The notes: a model not told the origin generated them from the sequence alone. Shown: positions 53,890 through 63,374, counted from the stretch's first letter. The stretch: DNA of 64,000 bases from Pseudomonas psychrophila HA-4 (GCF_000282975.1 NZ_ALJC01000006.1:1-64000); one strand, 5' to 3'. A program made the numbers and translations.

Positions 53890-54952
53890 CAAGGGCCTCC
53901 AAGGCAACGGTGCCGAGGCGAATCCAACTCACCACTGCGGGGTCGCTAGAGGAAGAGACATTGGTTGCAGGCGTGACCAGGTCGAAATCCACGACCCCGG
54001 CCAGGCTGCTAATTGCAGCTGTCAGGCGAATGCGATAAAGAGTTTCTTGCGGTATCAGCGGGTCGATGACGCCAGCAACCGCAGACTCAATAGGCCCTTG
54101 CAGGTCATCCAGCGCGTACCCTGTGGCCGGTGCCAAACGTAGCGCCAAATTGACGTCCAGGATGGCGGGAGTGAACACCCATATGTCCGCCCCGGCCGGT
54201 GCCACGCTGTCGATAAAGGCTTGGCAGGCAGCGATAATATCCGCCGACGACGGGCCCCCGGCCGAGGTGATCACCACATCAATGGCGTTGCCACCACGGC
54301 GCTTGGGAATGACCAGGACAGTGGATACACCGTCCACGGACAATGCCCAACGTCGATAGTCGGCCAGGTTTCCACCGCTCGGCGGGTTGCGCAGTACGTC
54401 CAAGTAACGGGCTAAAAGGCTCTCCTGCTTTTCATCGTCTGTGCCGCCCTTGAGTGCCTCCAAGGTACAGGCGCTGTCCACGCCCAAAGGCGGGCTGGTA
54501 AGGGTCGCGGCACCTGATAAACCGTTAAGCGCGGCTCCCGTGTCGATGGTTGCCACGGGAGCGACTGCGGTTCCGTTCGGGGCAAAGGTAACTGCCGCCG
54601 TCGTTGTAAGCACTGTGCCACTGGCGGTATGACGGGCTTGTGATCCGACGGGAAGTGGCACCCCCGCAGCGCCAGTGAGCGCGAGAGTGCTACCCGCTAC
54701 CGTTGCTGATTTTGGGTACACATCACGTGTGGCCGCGTGCCTTTTGAGTTCGTCGAAGTCCGCGCTATCGGGGAAGATCTGCCTGGCAGTCCATGCCCCT
54801 TGCTGGTGAATGCCTTCGGCGACCGCAGAAACCGAACTGGCGCGGACATAGTGGTCGCTGTCACTGGTGATGTCGGCATCAGGTACTAACGCACGAATTT
54901 CGCGCAGGGCGCGGGTTCTAATAGTTTCGAATGGGGGAGCGATGTAGGGCAT
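53882..54952 (-). CDS. Baseplate J family protein (Mu gp47)
   Basis: This 356-residue wedge protein starts MPYIAPPFETIRTRALREIR. The core contains LPVGSQARHTASGTVLTTTA and the family motif KGGTDDEKQESLLARYLDVL, followed by PPSGGNLADYRRWAL. It shares one base with the end of gp46. Confidence 0.9.
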   Translation of the reverse strand: MPYIAPPFETIRTRALREIRALVPDADITSDSDHYVRASSVSAVAEGIHQQGAWTARQIFPDSADFDELKRHAATRDVYPKSATVAGSTLALTGAAGVPLPVGSQARHTASGTVLTTTAAVTFAPNGTAVAPVATIDTGAALNGLSGAATLTSPPLGVDSACTLEALKGGTDDEKQESLLARYLDVLRNPPSGGNLADYRRWALSVDGVSTVLVIPKRRGGNAIDVVITSAGGPSSADIIAACQAFIDSVAPAGADIWVFTPAILDVNLALRLAPATGYALDDLQGPIESAVAGVIDPLIPQETLYRIRLTAAISSLAGVVDFDLVTPATNVSSSSDPAVVSWIRLGTVALEALDE

Positions 54953-55299
54953 CAGATCACTCTCACTGATTGTTCAAAGGTCTGGCGACCGGTCGGTGCT
55001 TCGACTTCGATGAGCAGCCGTAGCCAGCCGTCATGCTTCTGCTCTGCCGACACATCGACAGAGGTTGCTCGGCCATCATCAATAAGTCCTTGCAGCGCCT
55101 GCTGGGCGTACTGAACGGCCAGCGTGCCGACACGGGCTTTATCTTTTTCCCGACGCAGTTCATGAAGTAGGGAACCCAACAAGGGATCGGCCCAGTAGCT
55201 ACCGAATGGAGTCATAAGGCGCAGGTACACGGCGTTTGCCAGCGTTGAAATCCGCTGACCTGTCAAATCGCCTGTAGTTGGGTTTATGCCTGCATCCAT
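54952..55299 (-). CDS. Mu gp46-like baseplate protein
   Basis: This 115-residue protein (MDAGINPTTGDLTGQRISTL, then AVYLRLMTPFGSYWADPLLG) fits phage GP46. It has an OB-like wedge role between spike and gp47. Two GC-rich hairpins lie in the gap before it. Confidence 0.85.
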   Translation of the reverse strand: MDAGINPTTGDLTGQRISTLANAVYLRLMTPFGSYWADPLLGSLLHELRREKDKARVGTLAVQYAQQALQGLIDDGRATSVDVSAEQKHDGWLRLLIEVEAPTGRQTFEQSVRVI

Positions 55300-55312
55300 G
55301 GGAAAACAGAGT

Positions 55313-55365
55313 GCCCCGCGTGCGTGCGGGGCGGAGTTTCGTCGGGGCGTAAGAATTTCGCCCCG
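55313..55365. other. Tandem GC-rich hairpins between spike and gp46 genes
   Basis: GCCCCGC/GCGGGGC around 6 bases (55313-55332) and CGGGGCG/CGCCCCG around 9 bases (55343-55365) stand side by side in the 72-base gap inside an otherwise tightly packed operon. They may be an RNA processing site, a partial terminator or a recombination scar. Confidence 0.6.
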
Positions 55366-55371
55366 GAAGGG

Positions 55372-55932
55372 TTACTGCTGCTGGGTTGGGGTAGGGCTAT
55401 TGCCGTGTTGGTGGCCGTTGTAAATGTCACGGTCGGCTTGCATGCTACGGAGTTGGTCGATCACCTCGGCGTCCGATTGAATGTCGTCTTCAGCATGAAT
55501 CTTTCCAGTGCTCTCAATCAGCGGTGTTTCAAAACGGACCTTTGTACCGGCTTTGATCAGTAGAGTTTCGGTCTCGACCTCGATCACACGCCCCCGCTTA
55601 AGATGAACGTGGTCGCCTTCGTCTGAATAAATGGCCACCTCGCCATCTTTGAGCGTGATCCGATACCGGGCGTCCTCACTCGCAACAACAACGGCATGAT
55701 TACTGTTGCCGCCAACCGGAATGACTATGTATTCAGCTCCTGGTAAAGGCGCAGAGGTGTATCCATAGTGTTGGAACAACTCTCCCGTCACGGGCTCTCC
55801 TGCCAAGCCTTGAGCCTCGATACCAATCAGTTTGCCGTGAGCATTTCGAGCCGCCACCGCACGGAACGCCTGACGAAAATTGGCACGCTCAGCTTTGGCT
55901 TGCTCGCGAAAAGAACGCCCTAGACTTCTCAT
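55372..55932 (-). CDS. Baseplate assembly protein V (Mu gp45 spike)
   Basis: This 186-residue gp45-like spike has an N-terminal helical part (MRSLGRSFREQAKAERANFR), an OB-like domain, and a triple-stranded beta-helix region (EGDHVHLKRGRVIEVETETL). It ends in GHQHGNSPTPTQQQ, where the HxH motif binds the metal of the spike apex. It overlaps the hub by 4 bases. Confidence 0.85.
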   Translation of the reverse strand: MRSLGRSFREQAKAERANFRQAFRAVAARNAHGKLIGIEAQGLAGEPVTGELFQHYGYTSAPLPGAEYIVIPVGGNSNHAVVVASEDARYRITLKDGEVAIYSDEGDHVHLKRGRVIEVETETLLIKAGTKVRFETPLIESTGKIHAEDDIQSDAEVIDQLRSMQADRDIYNGHQHGNSPTPTQQQ

Positions 55933-57044
55933 TGAATGCTCCTGATCATTTCAATAAAGGCCGCGTCCTTGTTCGACTTACCTTTGTGCTTTTTCAGTGG
56001 GTTCCCATCAAGAACCCACATCTTGTCTTCTCTGAACCGCAACTCCGTCATCGACCCTTGCCGGGTTAATCGCAACGTTCTAGACATAAGAAAGTACACG
56101 GCATCAAGGCCATGAGGCTCACTGCGGATAATGACGCGCTGACCTGGTGTCCAAACACTCCCATTGCCTGCTCGATGACCTTGAACGACAGCGCGAATCT
56201 CAAAGCCCTCCAGCTTGCTGTCAGCCAAAACCTTGCGTGCTCTCGTGGTGGCCATGCTTTGGTTTTCACTCGAACTGTCGATCACGACCTTGGGCCTGAA
56301 GATTCCGCGACGGGCCAAGGTGTCGTCCTGGACAACGGACTTCAAGTGCGAACGCGTAGTGTCCAGCCCGTCGTTGTCGTACTGCCCATGCTGCCCCAGC
56401 ACAGTCACCTGACTGAATCGATTGGCGATAGATCGACGTACAGACAGTCGCTCGACGTTGTTTCCTACACCGTCCAGCCGCAGGATTAGAGTCGCAACTG
56501 GAGCCGATGTGTAGTCAGGCCCACCAACAACCAGCAAACCGTCCGGCTCGACCCAAGGCCACAATCCATTCGCCTCAGCTACCTGCAGAAGAGCCTCCCA
56601 CGCTGATTGACCAGGTTCGATTTGAATACGGCGCCTGATTTTTGCATTGGCAGCGCGAATCTCAACACGTGTAATACCCAGCGGTGTTACTACTTGCTTG
56701 ATGATTTCCGCCAGAGAGGCTTCTCGCATCGCCACAAATGGAGCTGAACAGTCCACCAGTACGGCAGCCTTATCCCGGCCAGTGACCCGGATCGCAATAC
56801 CCCGACGTGAAATGTCGTGCTCAATCTCGTCTATCTGACCGGTCAAGACACGGTCTCGACCAAGCGTTAGTTCGCAACTCGCGCCCTCAACCAGGACTTT
56901 AGGGAGCTGTATCGTGTCACGAGTAAACAACTCCAACTCAAATGCATCAGCAGGCGTCAGCAGGTCAGACTCAACTGACCAGCCGTCCCAAGTCTCGTGA
57001 GTCAAACCACCGATAGACAGGCGAATGGTTTCGTCAGTTTGCAT
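55929..57044 (-). CDS. Baseplate hub protein (Mu gp44/P)
   Basis: This 371-residue hub contains MQTDETIRLSIGGLTHETWD, IAIRVTGRDKAAVLVDCSAP and VWTPGQRVIIRSEPHGLDAV, typical of the Mu P-type hub that bridges tube and spike. It overlaps the gpN-like gene by 11 bases. Confidence 0.88.
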   Translation of the reverse strand: MQTDETIRLSIGGLTHETWDGWSVESDLLTPADAFELELFTRDTIQLPKVLVEGASCELTLGRDRVLTGQIDEIEHDISRRGIAIRVTGRDKAAVLVDCSAPFVAMREASLAEIIKQVVTPLGITRVEIRAANAKIRRRIQIEPGQSAWEALLQVAEANGLWPWVEPDGLLVVGGPDYTSAPVATLILRLDGVGNNVERLSVRRSIANRFSQVTVLGQHGQYDNDGLDTTRSHLKSVVQDDTLARRGIFRPKVVIDSSSENQSMATTRARKVLADSKLEGFEIRAVVQGHRAGNGSVWTPGQRVIIRSEPHGLDAVYFLMSRTLRLTRQGSMTELRFREDKMWVLDGNPLKKHKGKSNKDAAFIEMIRSIQ

Positions 57045-58359
57045 AAGCCCTCAGCACCGTTCCCGTCGCGACACCGTAGGGCGTGCGCAGTGTTGGATTA
57101 AGTCGCAGCAGCTCTTGGGCACGGGTGTTGTCACCGTACCAACGATGCGCCAGCAGTCGCAGGCTTGCAGTGCTTTCTACACGGCGTGTGATCAGCGGTG
57201 GGCGTTGTAGAATCACTTGACGTGCTCTTATCTGGATCAGAGCCGCAATGGTCCTAAGCCCCTCAATCACAGGCAAAGCAGTCTCAATCTCGTAAAGGCG
57301 ACGGTGCAGCAAAATTGCGGACTGGATCAAACTCCGCACCAGGTTAACCAAACGCTCCAGTTCCTCTGGGCTCAGCGACAACTGATCCGTCTCGGCCTCG
57401 ATCACAACACCTACCGCTTCGGCATAGCTCAAGGCAAACTCAGTGATGACCAGGACGACCAAGGCAAAAGCCACGGCTTCAATAGGATCGTCTGGCATAG
57501 CGTCAGGCAATGTGTCCTCATCAGGTTCCTCTCCCTGACGCCCTTTCGCTAATAACCCCGAACCAGTACGTGCCACTTCGGCGGGTAGAGCATCTGATCC
57601 AGGCATAGTGGACGGTATGCCTGACCTGGTTAACAGTTCAGTTGATGTACTGGGAGTACTCCCCTGAATGGCAGAGCGTATTTCGGTTGGCGTGCGTGCC
57701 AAGTCAGTCAACGGATCAAATGCGGTTGAAGTACTTTTAGCCATCGATGCAGCGCCGGAAACAACCCCGAGTATTTGTGACCGTAATTGCTGAAGGCGCA
57801 ATGTATGACCTGGCAGGCCAAGCACTTTTTCCATCAACCCTGTCCAACCGCCACCGATCCATGACTGTATTTCGGAGACCAGGGAGTCAAGTCGACCGAA
57901 CAAATCCAACACACCATCTTGCCACTTAGCCTCATCAGCCATGTCCAAAGTGCTGGTGTCGACAAACTCGAACTGCTGAGCAAAGAAAGGCTGGCCCGGC
58001 TTGCTCTCTAAGAACTGAACCGCGACTTCCGCATAGTCTCGGCGCTCTGCACGGTGGATCACCTGGTAAGTAGCATTGGTGACATTCACACTCCCGTAAA
58101 TGGGGTGGATCAGTTCAGCTGTACCGCCGGTGTCTAATGCTCGGAGTAGGTTCTGCAACTCCAGCATGTAGTTTTCGCCAAAGATCACCACTTGCAATGC
58201 AAACTGGCGAGCACCCCGGCCCAAATCTTCTACATCATCACCATCCACATACGGCACACCATGCTGGCTAAGCGCTCGTTGTGCGGATAGGTCTTCACCG
58301 ACCACATTGATAGGGACGCCACGATAAGATGCGTCCAGAAGGTTATCTGCCCAAGTCAT
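57034..58359 (-). CDS. DNA circularisation/gpN-like tail protein
   Basis: This 441-residue Mu gpN-like protein has an N-terminal DNA-circularisation domain (WADNLLDASYRGVPINVVGE, then LGRGARQFALQVVIFGENY), a central helical and Pro/Ser-rich part, a hydrophobic segment (AVAFALVVLVITEFALSYAE), and a C-terminal LysM-like element (HRWYGDNTRAQELLRLNPTL). It is thought to be part of the tail tip. It overlaps the tape measure by 4 bases. Confidence 0.82.
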   Translation of the reverse strand: MTWADNLLDASYRGVPINVVGEDLSAQRALSQHGVPYVDGDDVEDLGRGARQFALQVVIFGENYMLELQNLLRALDTGGTAELIHPIYGSVNVTNATYQVIHRAERRDYAEVAVQFLESKPGQPFFAQQFEFVDTSTLDMADEAKWQDGVLDLFGRLDSLVSEIQSWIGGGWTGLMEKVLGLPGHTLRLQQLRSQILGVVSGAASMAKSTSTAFDPLTDLARTPTEIRSAIQGSTPSTSTELLTRSGIPSTMPGSDALPAEVARTGSGLLAKGRQGEEPDEDTLPDAMPDDPIEAVAFALVVLVITEFALSYAEAVGVVIEAETDQLSLSPEELERLVNLVRSLIQSAILLHRRLYEIETALPVIEGLRTIAALIQIRARQVILQRPPLITRRVESTASLRLLAHRWYGDNTRAQELLRLNPTLRTPYGVATGTVLRAYAN

Positions 58360-60575
58360 TGGCCGCGTCTCAACTGGATGTCCAGGCGACGCTCGACCTC
58401 AGCAAAGATGTGGTCAGAGTCGGTTCGCAATTCAATTACCAGAGGCTTGCCAAGCAATTCGTTCAGCCTTTTGGCTGCCGCAATGGTGGCCATTCCAGAA
58501 TCGACAGCGCGGTTGGCCACACCAGCCGCCCAACTGTTGGCTCCCTCGACTGAAGACCCGGCAGCAGTAAGGCCTGTTTCATTCTGTGCCAGACGCCGAG
58601 CCTGCTCTGAAGCCCAACTGGATGATTGGTTGGGATTTTGATCGAGCAAGGAAATACGATTGCGGTAATAAGAGGTTTGATAAGTGCGCTGGCCATCATT
58701 AAGAAGCTTGTCGCGGGCAACCATTGCCAAACGATCTTGGTCCGTTTGCTGTGCTGTCGAACCGCCGATCTGTAGAGCGCTTAAACCCAAGGCTGCGGGA
58801 GCAAACCAAGGCGCTATAAAACCACCAGGCTTACCCTTACCAGGCCCCGAAGGTAGATCAGGGGAACCAATACCGGCCATGTTGGAGGGCCAGTTGGTAA
58901 CGAACACCGACGTAGTGCCCGTTGCTTCTTCTAATACCTTGCCCACGGCAATATTTTTCAAGGTATCTGCACCGCCAAGAAACTTGTTAAACAATGCCCC
59001 CGCGCCAGCTTTGGCACCGCGCCCCGCATAGTAGCCGCCAAGGCCCAGTGCCGCTCCACCAGCCAGCATCTGCTCGCCCGACAAGTTCAAGTCATCCAGG
59101 AGGTAGCTACCAATGTCAGCAAACCCTTTGTTCAAGGGTGTAGCCATGCGGTCAATCGCTTGGCCGAGCGTGGCTTTCACACGAGTGGCAACACCACTGG
59201 CACTTTCCGTGTTTTCCTTCAGGTCTCGACCAATAATTGGTCCTGAATCAAAAATTGCCGAAGATCCAGACGAGAAGTTCTCAAGCCTGTCGCCAGTTAG
59301 CATATTCCTTACACCGCGAACTGTGTCTTGGTCCATTCCCTTAAAAACAATCCCCATGAATCTAGCGCGCTCTTCATCAGTTTTCATTTTCTCGAACTTA
59401 TGCTTCAAGTCACCAAATACGTTTTCAGGGTTCCTTGAACTACCGTCCTTATTAAAAAAACTGACGCCGCTAGTTTTTGTGATCTGATCACGATATTGCT
59501 TGACACTAAATATCCGAAGCGTTGATTCAGCTAGTGTCCCCAACCGATCGGGCTGTTGCTCTACGAGAGATAAAGCTTCAGTAAATGCCAGCGCCTGTGA
59601 CAAGGACATCCCTGCAGCCGCTGCCGCACCACCAATTTTCGGGAATAAATCAGCAAGGTTTTCAAGCTCAGCATTACCAAGACGCCCGGCAACTGTCATT
59701 TTTTGCAGAAGATCTAAAGCAGCTCCAGATTTGTTTAAATCAATGTTGAAAGCACTGGCACCGGCAACGACAGCCTTTCCCAAAACAGCAGAGTCTGCCC
59801 CTGTAACTGCTGTTGATTGACCAATGGCATCCGCTGTCTTTTTGGAGGCGTCATAATTAACGCCGGAAGCAATCAGGGTATTGAAGCCGCTATCTACGTC
59901 TTCACGGCTTACTCCATATGTTTTGGCAATTCGCCAGCCTTCATTTCTCCATTCCTCTTTTTGCGCAGGCGTCATATCTGCAGTTTGCTTAGTACGGATT
60001 AATTGGCGATCTAGACGTGCATTGCCAGTTAACCCCGAAGCCAAGCCCAGTCCAACACCGAGTCCCGCCAATTGCCCCTGAGCTGTTGAACCAAGGCCTT
60101 TGACTCGGTCGAATTCTCGCCGGACACCTGCCGCCACAGTTTTCAGCATGCGCAGGTTACGGCCTCCGTTTTGCGCAAGACGACGAAGGCTGTCATCAGT
60201 TCTCTCAACACTTCGACGAAGAGGCTCTGTACCTTCTTTGGTCGTCCGCGCTAACTCTGCTTTTGAATCGCGTGCCGCTTTACGCCCAGCTTTAGCCATT
60301 TCCTTTAGTTCGTCATTGGTCTTACTGACCTCAAGACGGTTTTGTGAGCCTGCTTTCGTGGCCTCACGCATCGAAGTGCGAATGACCTGGTAACTGGCTG
60401 CGCCAACTTGTCCAACTTTGGTAATGGCAGCCCCGGCTTTCCAACTCTCATTGGCAAGAGACTTAGCGCCTTCTTTACCAGCCTTACGCAGATCACGCTC
60501 AAGTGCCTGAACTTCTCGTCGACTGTTGCCAGAACTGGCCTCAATGCGAAGCGCAACGCGCAGATCGGAACTCAT
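58356..60575 (-). CDS. Tail tape measure protein
   Basis: This 739-residue tape measure sets tail length. The first 170 residues form a long basic coiled coil (SRREVQALERDLRKAGKEGA), then the conserved TMP core (RTKQTADMTPAQKEEWRNEG, DVDSGFNTLIASGV, GKAVVAGASAFNID). A Gly-rich hydrophobic segment follows near residue 510 (MLAGGAALGLGGYYAGRGAK). Unlike that of prophage 1 this gene is intact. Confidence 0.88.
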   Translation of the reverse strand: MSSDLRVALRIEASSGNSRREVQALERDLRKAGKEGAKSLANESWKAGAAITKVGQVGAASYQVIRTSMREATKAGSQNRLEVSKTNDELKEMAKAGRKAARDSKAELARTTKEGTEPLRRSVERTDDSLRRLAQNGGRNLRMLKTVAAGVRREFDRVKGLGSTAQGQLAGLGVGLGLASGLTGNARLDRQLIRTKQTADMTPAQKEEWRNEGWRIAKTYGVSREDVDSGFNTLIASGVNYDASKKTADAIGQSTAVTGADSAVLGKAVVAGASAFNIDLNKSGAALDLLQKMTVAGRLGNAELENLADLFPKIGGAAAAAGMSLSQALAFTEALSLVEQQPDRLGTLAESTLRIFSVKQYRDQITKTSGVSFFNKDGSSRNPENVFGDLKHKFEKMKTDEERARFMGIVFKGMDQDTVRGVRNMLTGDRLENFSSGSSAIFDSGPIIGRDLKENTESASGVATRVKATLGQAIDRMATPLNKGFADIGSYLLDDLNLSGEQMLAGGAALGLGGYYAGRGAKAGAGALFNKFLGGADTLKNIAVGKVLEEATGTTSVFVTNWPSNMAGIGSPDLPSGPGKGKPGGFIAPWFAPAALGLSALQIGGSTAQQTDQDRLAMVARDKLLNDGQRTYQTSYYRNRISLLDQNPNQSSSWASEQARRLAQNETGLTAAGSSVEGANSWAAGVANRAVDSGMATIAAAKRLNELLGKPLVIELRTDSDHIFAEVERRLDIQLRRGQ

Positions 60576-60608
60576 CGAAGTTACTCCAGGTAGAATTACG
60601 GGCGGACT

Positions 60609-60629
60609 TAAGGCCCATGAACGGGCCTT
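60609..60629. other. Hairpin between gp41 extension and tape measure
   Basis: AAGGCCC and GGGCCTT pair around a 6-base loop directly after the stop of the frameshift extension. There is no T run, so it is not a clear terminator; it may influence translation of the tape measure. Confidence 0.5.
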
Positions 60630-61136
60630 ATTTACTGCGTGCTTGGTCTTTTTTCTTTTGCCGCTTACTGACGTAACGCGGACCTTTGCGCTTGCCTATG
60701 ATCAGTTCAATCCTGGCATCAACCTCGGCCTTGGGCATGCGCCTGATCTCTTCTAGGCGGTACCCATGTCGGACGAAGACGTGCTCGATGCGCCGCCAGT
60801 CAGCGAGGCCTCGCTCGGCGGCTTGAGCTTTTTTTCCAGCTCTTCATCCGCCGCAGCAATCAGCGCCAGATCTGATTCGGTCAGCGACTCGCGCAACAAC
60901 TCGGTTGTCAGGACTTCTGCAGGAATATCACCGACAGCCAAAAGCTGATTGCGGTAAACCTCAAGCGTCACCAACTGAAACGGACCATTGGGATGACGCT
61001 CCTGGGCTTTGATCAGGTCGCCAGCCATACCGACACGCAAAGTGAACGACTTGTGGAATGTGCCCGCATAGAAGACACCAACACCCAAATCCTTGGTAAT
61101 AGTCAGGCCTTCCCATTTTTTATCAATTTGGCTCAT
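60628..61136 (-). CDS. Tail assembly chaperone gp41 with -1 frameshift extension
   Basis: The zero-frame product (61136-60753, 127 residues, starting MSQIDKKWEGLTITKDLGVG) is a Mu gp41-type chaperone. At codons GAA AAA AAG the heptamer A AAA AAG (60834-60828) allows a -1 shift into an open frame ending at 60628, reading DWRRIEHVFVRHGYRLEEIR and later KAEVDARIELIIGKRKG. Downstream GCCGCC/GGCGGC enclosing AGCGAGG/CCTCGCT can form the stimulatory structure. The long form should load the tape measure, encoded next. Confidence 0.85.
60800..60834 (-). promoter_or_regulatory. Programmed -1 frameshift signal of prophage 2
   Basis: The slippery A AAA AAG in the zero frame is followed by a nested GC-rich stem (GCCGCC with GGCGGC, and an inner GAGG/CCTC). 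This is the same heptamer as in prophage 1 but a different downstream structure. Confidence 0.8.
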
Positions 61137-61140
61137 AGCC

Positions 61141-61512
61141 TTACTCCTCGTAGTAATTCAAAGCACTGACAGTCAGGTCGCGAGTGGCTTCACCCTCAAC
61201 CTGGTACTTGCTACCCATCTCGATCAGAGAGCAACCCGTCCAGGTCTCACGCTTGCCACCACCTTCCTGTGGATAAATGGTGATCTTGGCGTCTACCAGG
61301 GCACGCCAGTTAGGCTCGCCGTTTTTAGGAATGGCGACTGCGATACGCAGTTCGTGCTCTTCCATCCCCTTGGCTGTTCCAAGCGGGCGACCAGTGCGGT
61401 TCATCGTTTTGACGATGGTTCGACCGGTCTTGAGCGATGGCTCAAGGCTGGTCACTTCATAGTCCGTGCCGTTCAGCTCAAGCACGATCTGGCCTACATA
61501 GTTATCGGACAT
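61141..61512 (-). CDS. Tail tube protein (Mu gpM)
   Basis: This 123-residue tube protein (MSDNYVGQIVLELNGTDYEV, then GRPLGTAKGMEEHELRIAVA, ending LTVSALNYYEE) is encoded after the sheath and before gp41, as in Mu. It forms the inner tube hexamers. Confidence 0.85.
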   Translation of the reverse strand: MSDNYVGQIVLELNGTDYEVTSLEPSLKTGRTIVKTMNRTGRPLGTAKGMEEHELRIAVAIPKNGEPNWRALVDAKITIYPQEGGGKRETWTGCSLIEMGSKYQVEGEATRDLTVSALNYYEE

Positions 61513-61525
61513 CTAAACTCACCTC

Positions 61526-62623
61526 TTACAAGAGCAGGTCGATACGACCGGCGAATACATGCAGGCCGTTTACGACATCAATGGGAATGCTGGCATTGAG
61601 TCGATTCACGTCTTGGTCCGAACGCTCGACGACCAGGCCAGCCGCGTTAGCATCGACTTCCTCGACAATTTCCAGCTCTTGCATCTTTTTAAGGACGTCC
61701 AGCAGTTCGCCGCGTACAGCTGCAGGCGTCTTGCTGGACAGCTTGGAGCGAGGAAATCGAAGGCGGATACGAGTGCGGCATGCGTTGCGTACGTAGTACA
61801 AAGTCCGCATGGTTGTCAGATCCAGCAGGGAAACGTCTTCAGCACCTGCTGCTGACTTTGTGTACGTACTGACCGCACGGACGATCTGCACGATATCGCC
61901 GGGGCCGACCTCAAGCGGCGTTACACCGTTGGCCAACGCTGTTTCTTGCTCTGTGCGACCCAGGCGGCTGCTGATGGCTGGAGCGCTGATGCCTGCCAAA
62001 GCCAGCGTATTAAGCGGACGGGCAGGATCTTCTTCAGACGCAATCATTGCCGCGTACGCCGCTGCTACCTGACGAGCACTGGAAGTGGTGCCCGGCAAAA
62101 GAGCCACGCTGATTGCCCCAGCATTGAGTGCGGTAGCCAGTGTGGTGGACGCTGACAGTGACGACACAACCGCACCAATACCCAAGATGCCCTGCTGCTC
62201 AATGGAGTTGGTATAAGTTGCGATGTGGGTTCGCAGCGCGGTCATGGCAGTTGCACTAAACCAAGCCGGAACCAAAAGGGTGAAACCGCCCAAAGCAGTG
62301 GAGTCTAGTGCCGGGGCGATATCTGGTTCAGCCTCGCCCTGGACGACAACCCCGACCAAAGAAATGGCGACGTAACGATATGCCTTGATGGCTGCATCTA
62401 CCATTTCGGCGGCAACAGCACCGGCCAGGGCCTTTGCCTCTTCAGCACTGTAAACCTGAGTGGGAACGTTGGCAGCCAGCGTTGCACCTGCTCCCAGTGG
62501 AACAATCAAGCAAATGCTTTGCGCATTGGTTGGAAGCGTACGCACGGCCAGGCTGGTGTTGAACTCAAAATATGAGCCAGGCTTACGAATAGACGGCGGG
62601 ATAGTGTCAAAGGCGATGCTCAT
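61526..62623 (-). CDS. Tail sheath protein (Mu gpL)
   Basis: This 365-residue contractile sheath protein starts MSIAFDTIPPSIRKPGSYFE and ends with the conserved VDVVNGLHVFAGRIDLLL-type sheath C-terminus. It is about 130 residues shorter than Mu gpL (495), probably lacking an outer decoration domain. It overlaps gp38 by 4 bases. Confidence 0.88.
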   Translation of the reverse strand: MSIAFDTIPPSIRKPGSYFEFNTSLAVRTLPTNAQSICLIVPLGAGATLAANVPTQVYSAEEAKALAGAVAAEMVDAAIKAYRYVAISLVGVVVQGEAEPDIAPALDSTALGGFTLLVPAWFSATAMTALRTHIATYTNSIEQQGILGIGAVVSSLSASTTLATALNAGAISVALLPGTTSSARQVAAAYAAMIASEEDPARPLNTLALAGISAPAISSRLGRTEQETALANGVTPLEVGPGDIVQIVRAVSTYTKSAAGAEDVSLLDLTTMRTLYYVRNACRTRIRLRFPRSKLSSKTPAAVRGELLDVLKKMQELEIVEEVDANAAGLVVERSDQDVNRLNASIPIDVVNGLHVFAGRIDLLL

Positions 62624-62811
62624 TCAGCAGGCTCCTGTGTGGTTCTTTTGGCACCGCTGCGGCCTTTCTTGACCAGTAACTCGCCTGCAGCAATACGTCG
62701 ACGGTAGTAAGAGGTGTTCAGCACCTCGACAGGCTCTTGACCTGGCTCTATGTGCTGACGTGGATACCCCTCCATGGGGACCCGGTGACCAGGTGCGGCG
62801 GTGACGAGCAT
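62620..62811 (-). CDS. Mu gp38-like protein (DUF2635)
   Basis: This 63-residue protein starts MLVTAAPGHRVPMEGYPRQH and contains SYYRRRIAAGELL, the DUF2635 pattern. It is overlapped by 1 base with gp37 and 4 bases with the sheath. Its role is unknown. Confidence 0.8.
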   Translation of the reverse strand: MLVTAAPGHRVPMEGYPRQHIEPGQEPVEVLNTSYYRRRIAAGELLVKKGRSGAKRTTQEPAE

Positions 62812-63374
62812 TACAGCCCCTCCAGTTTAATGAGGTCGCTGGCCACGGGATCTGGCTCACCGACCTGTTGGTACAGCATGTCAACACCTTCCAGATCCGG
62901 CAGTTGTTGTTCGGGTTTGGTCCAGTCCAACTCAATCGAAAAGGACTGCCCAAGAACGGACATGTAGTCCGTCTGGAACTTGCCAGTGACCAGGTTAGAA
63001 AGTTCAGTCGGCTCAATCCGGGCACGATCAGGCCAAGGTTGCCAATCCACCAACTGGTGCATGCAGGCCTGCCACAGGTCGTAACTGCCAATGTCTTTGG
63101 CCGTTGAGCCACGCCGGGTCTCCCGCTCACCGCGTGGATGGCGGGTAACAATCACCAGGCGAAACGTAATGGGCATGCTGTAGCGGTTCTGGCTGCGCTT
63201 ACGAAATCCTGCCTTTGGCACCATCAGCAATACAGCCGGGCAACGTTTCAGCAGGCCCGCAATCAAATCAGAATCGCTGAGTTCACCGCCGTAACTCTCC
63301 ACGACCAGGCGGTGCACCTTTGGGATCAGCTCCCTTAACCGCGCCTCAATCAGATCCTCCAGTTCGCCCAGCAT
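62811..63374 (-). CDS. Mu gp37-like protein (DUF1834)
   Basis: This 187-residue tail terminator-like protein (MLGELEDLIEARLRELIPKV, then FRLVIVTRHPRGERETRRGS) of DUF1834 probably sits at the head-tail joint. It shares one base with the gp36 stop. Confidence 0.85.
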   Translation of the reverse strand: MLGELEDLIEARLRELIPKVHRLVVESYGGELSDSDLIAGLLKRCPAVLLMVPKAGFRKRSQNRYSMPITFRLVIVTRHPRGERETRRGSTAKDIGSYDLWQACMHQLVDWQPWPDRARIEPTELSNLVTGKFQTDYMSVLGQSFSIELDWTKPEQQLPDLEGVDMLYQQVGEPDPVASDLIKLEGL

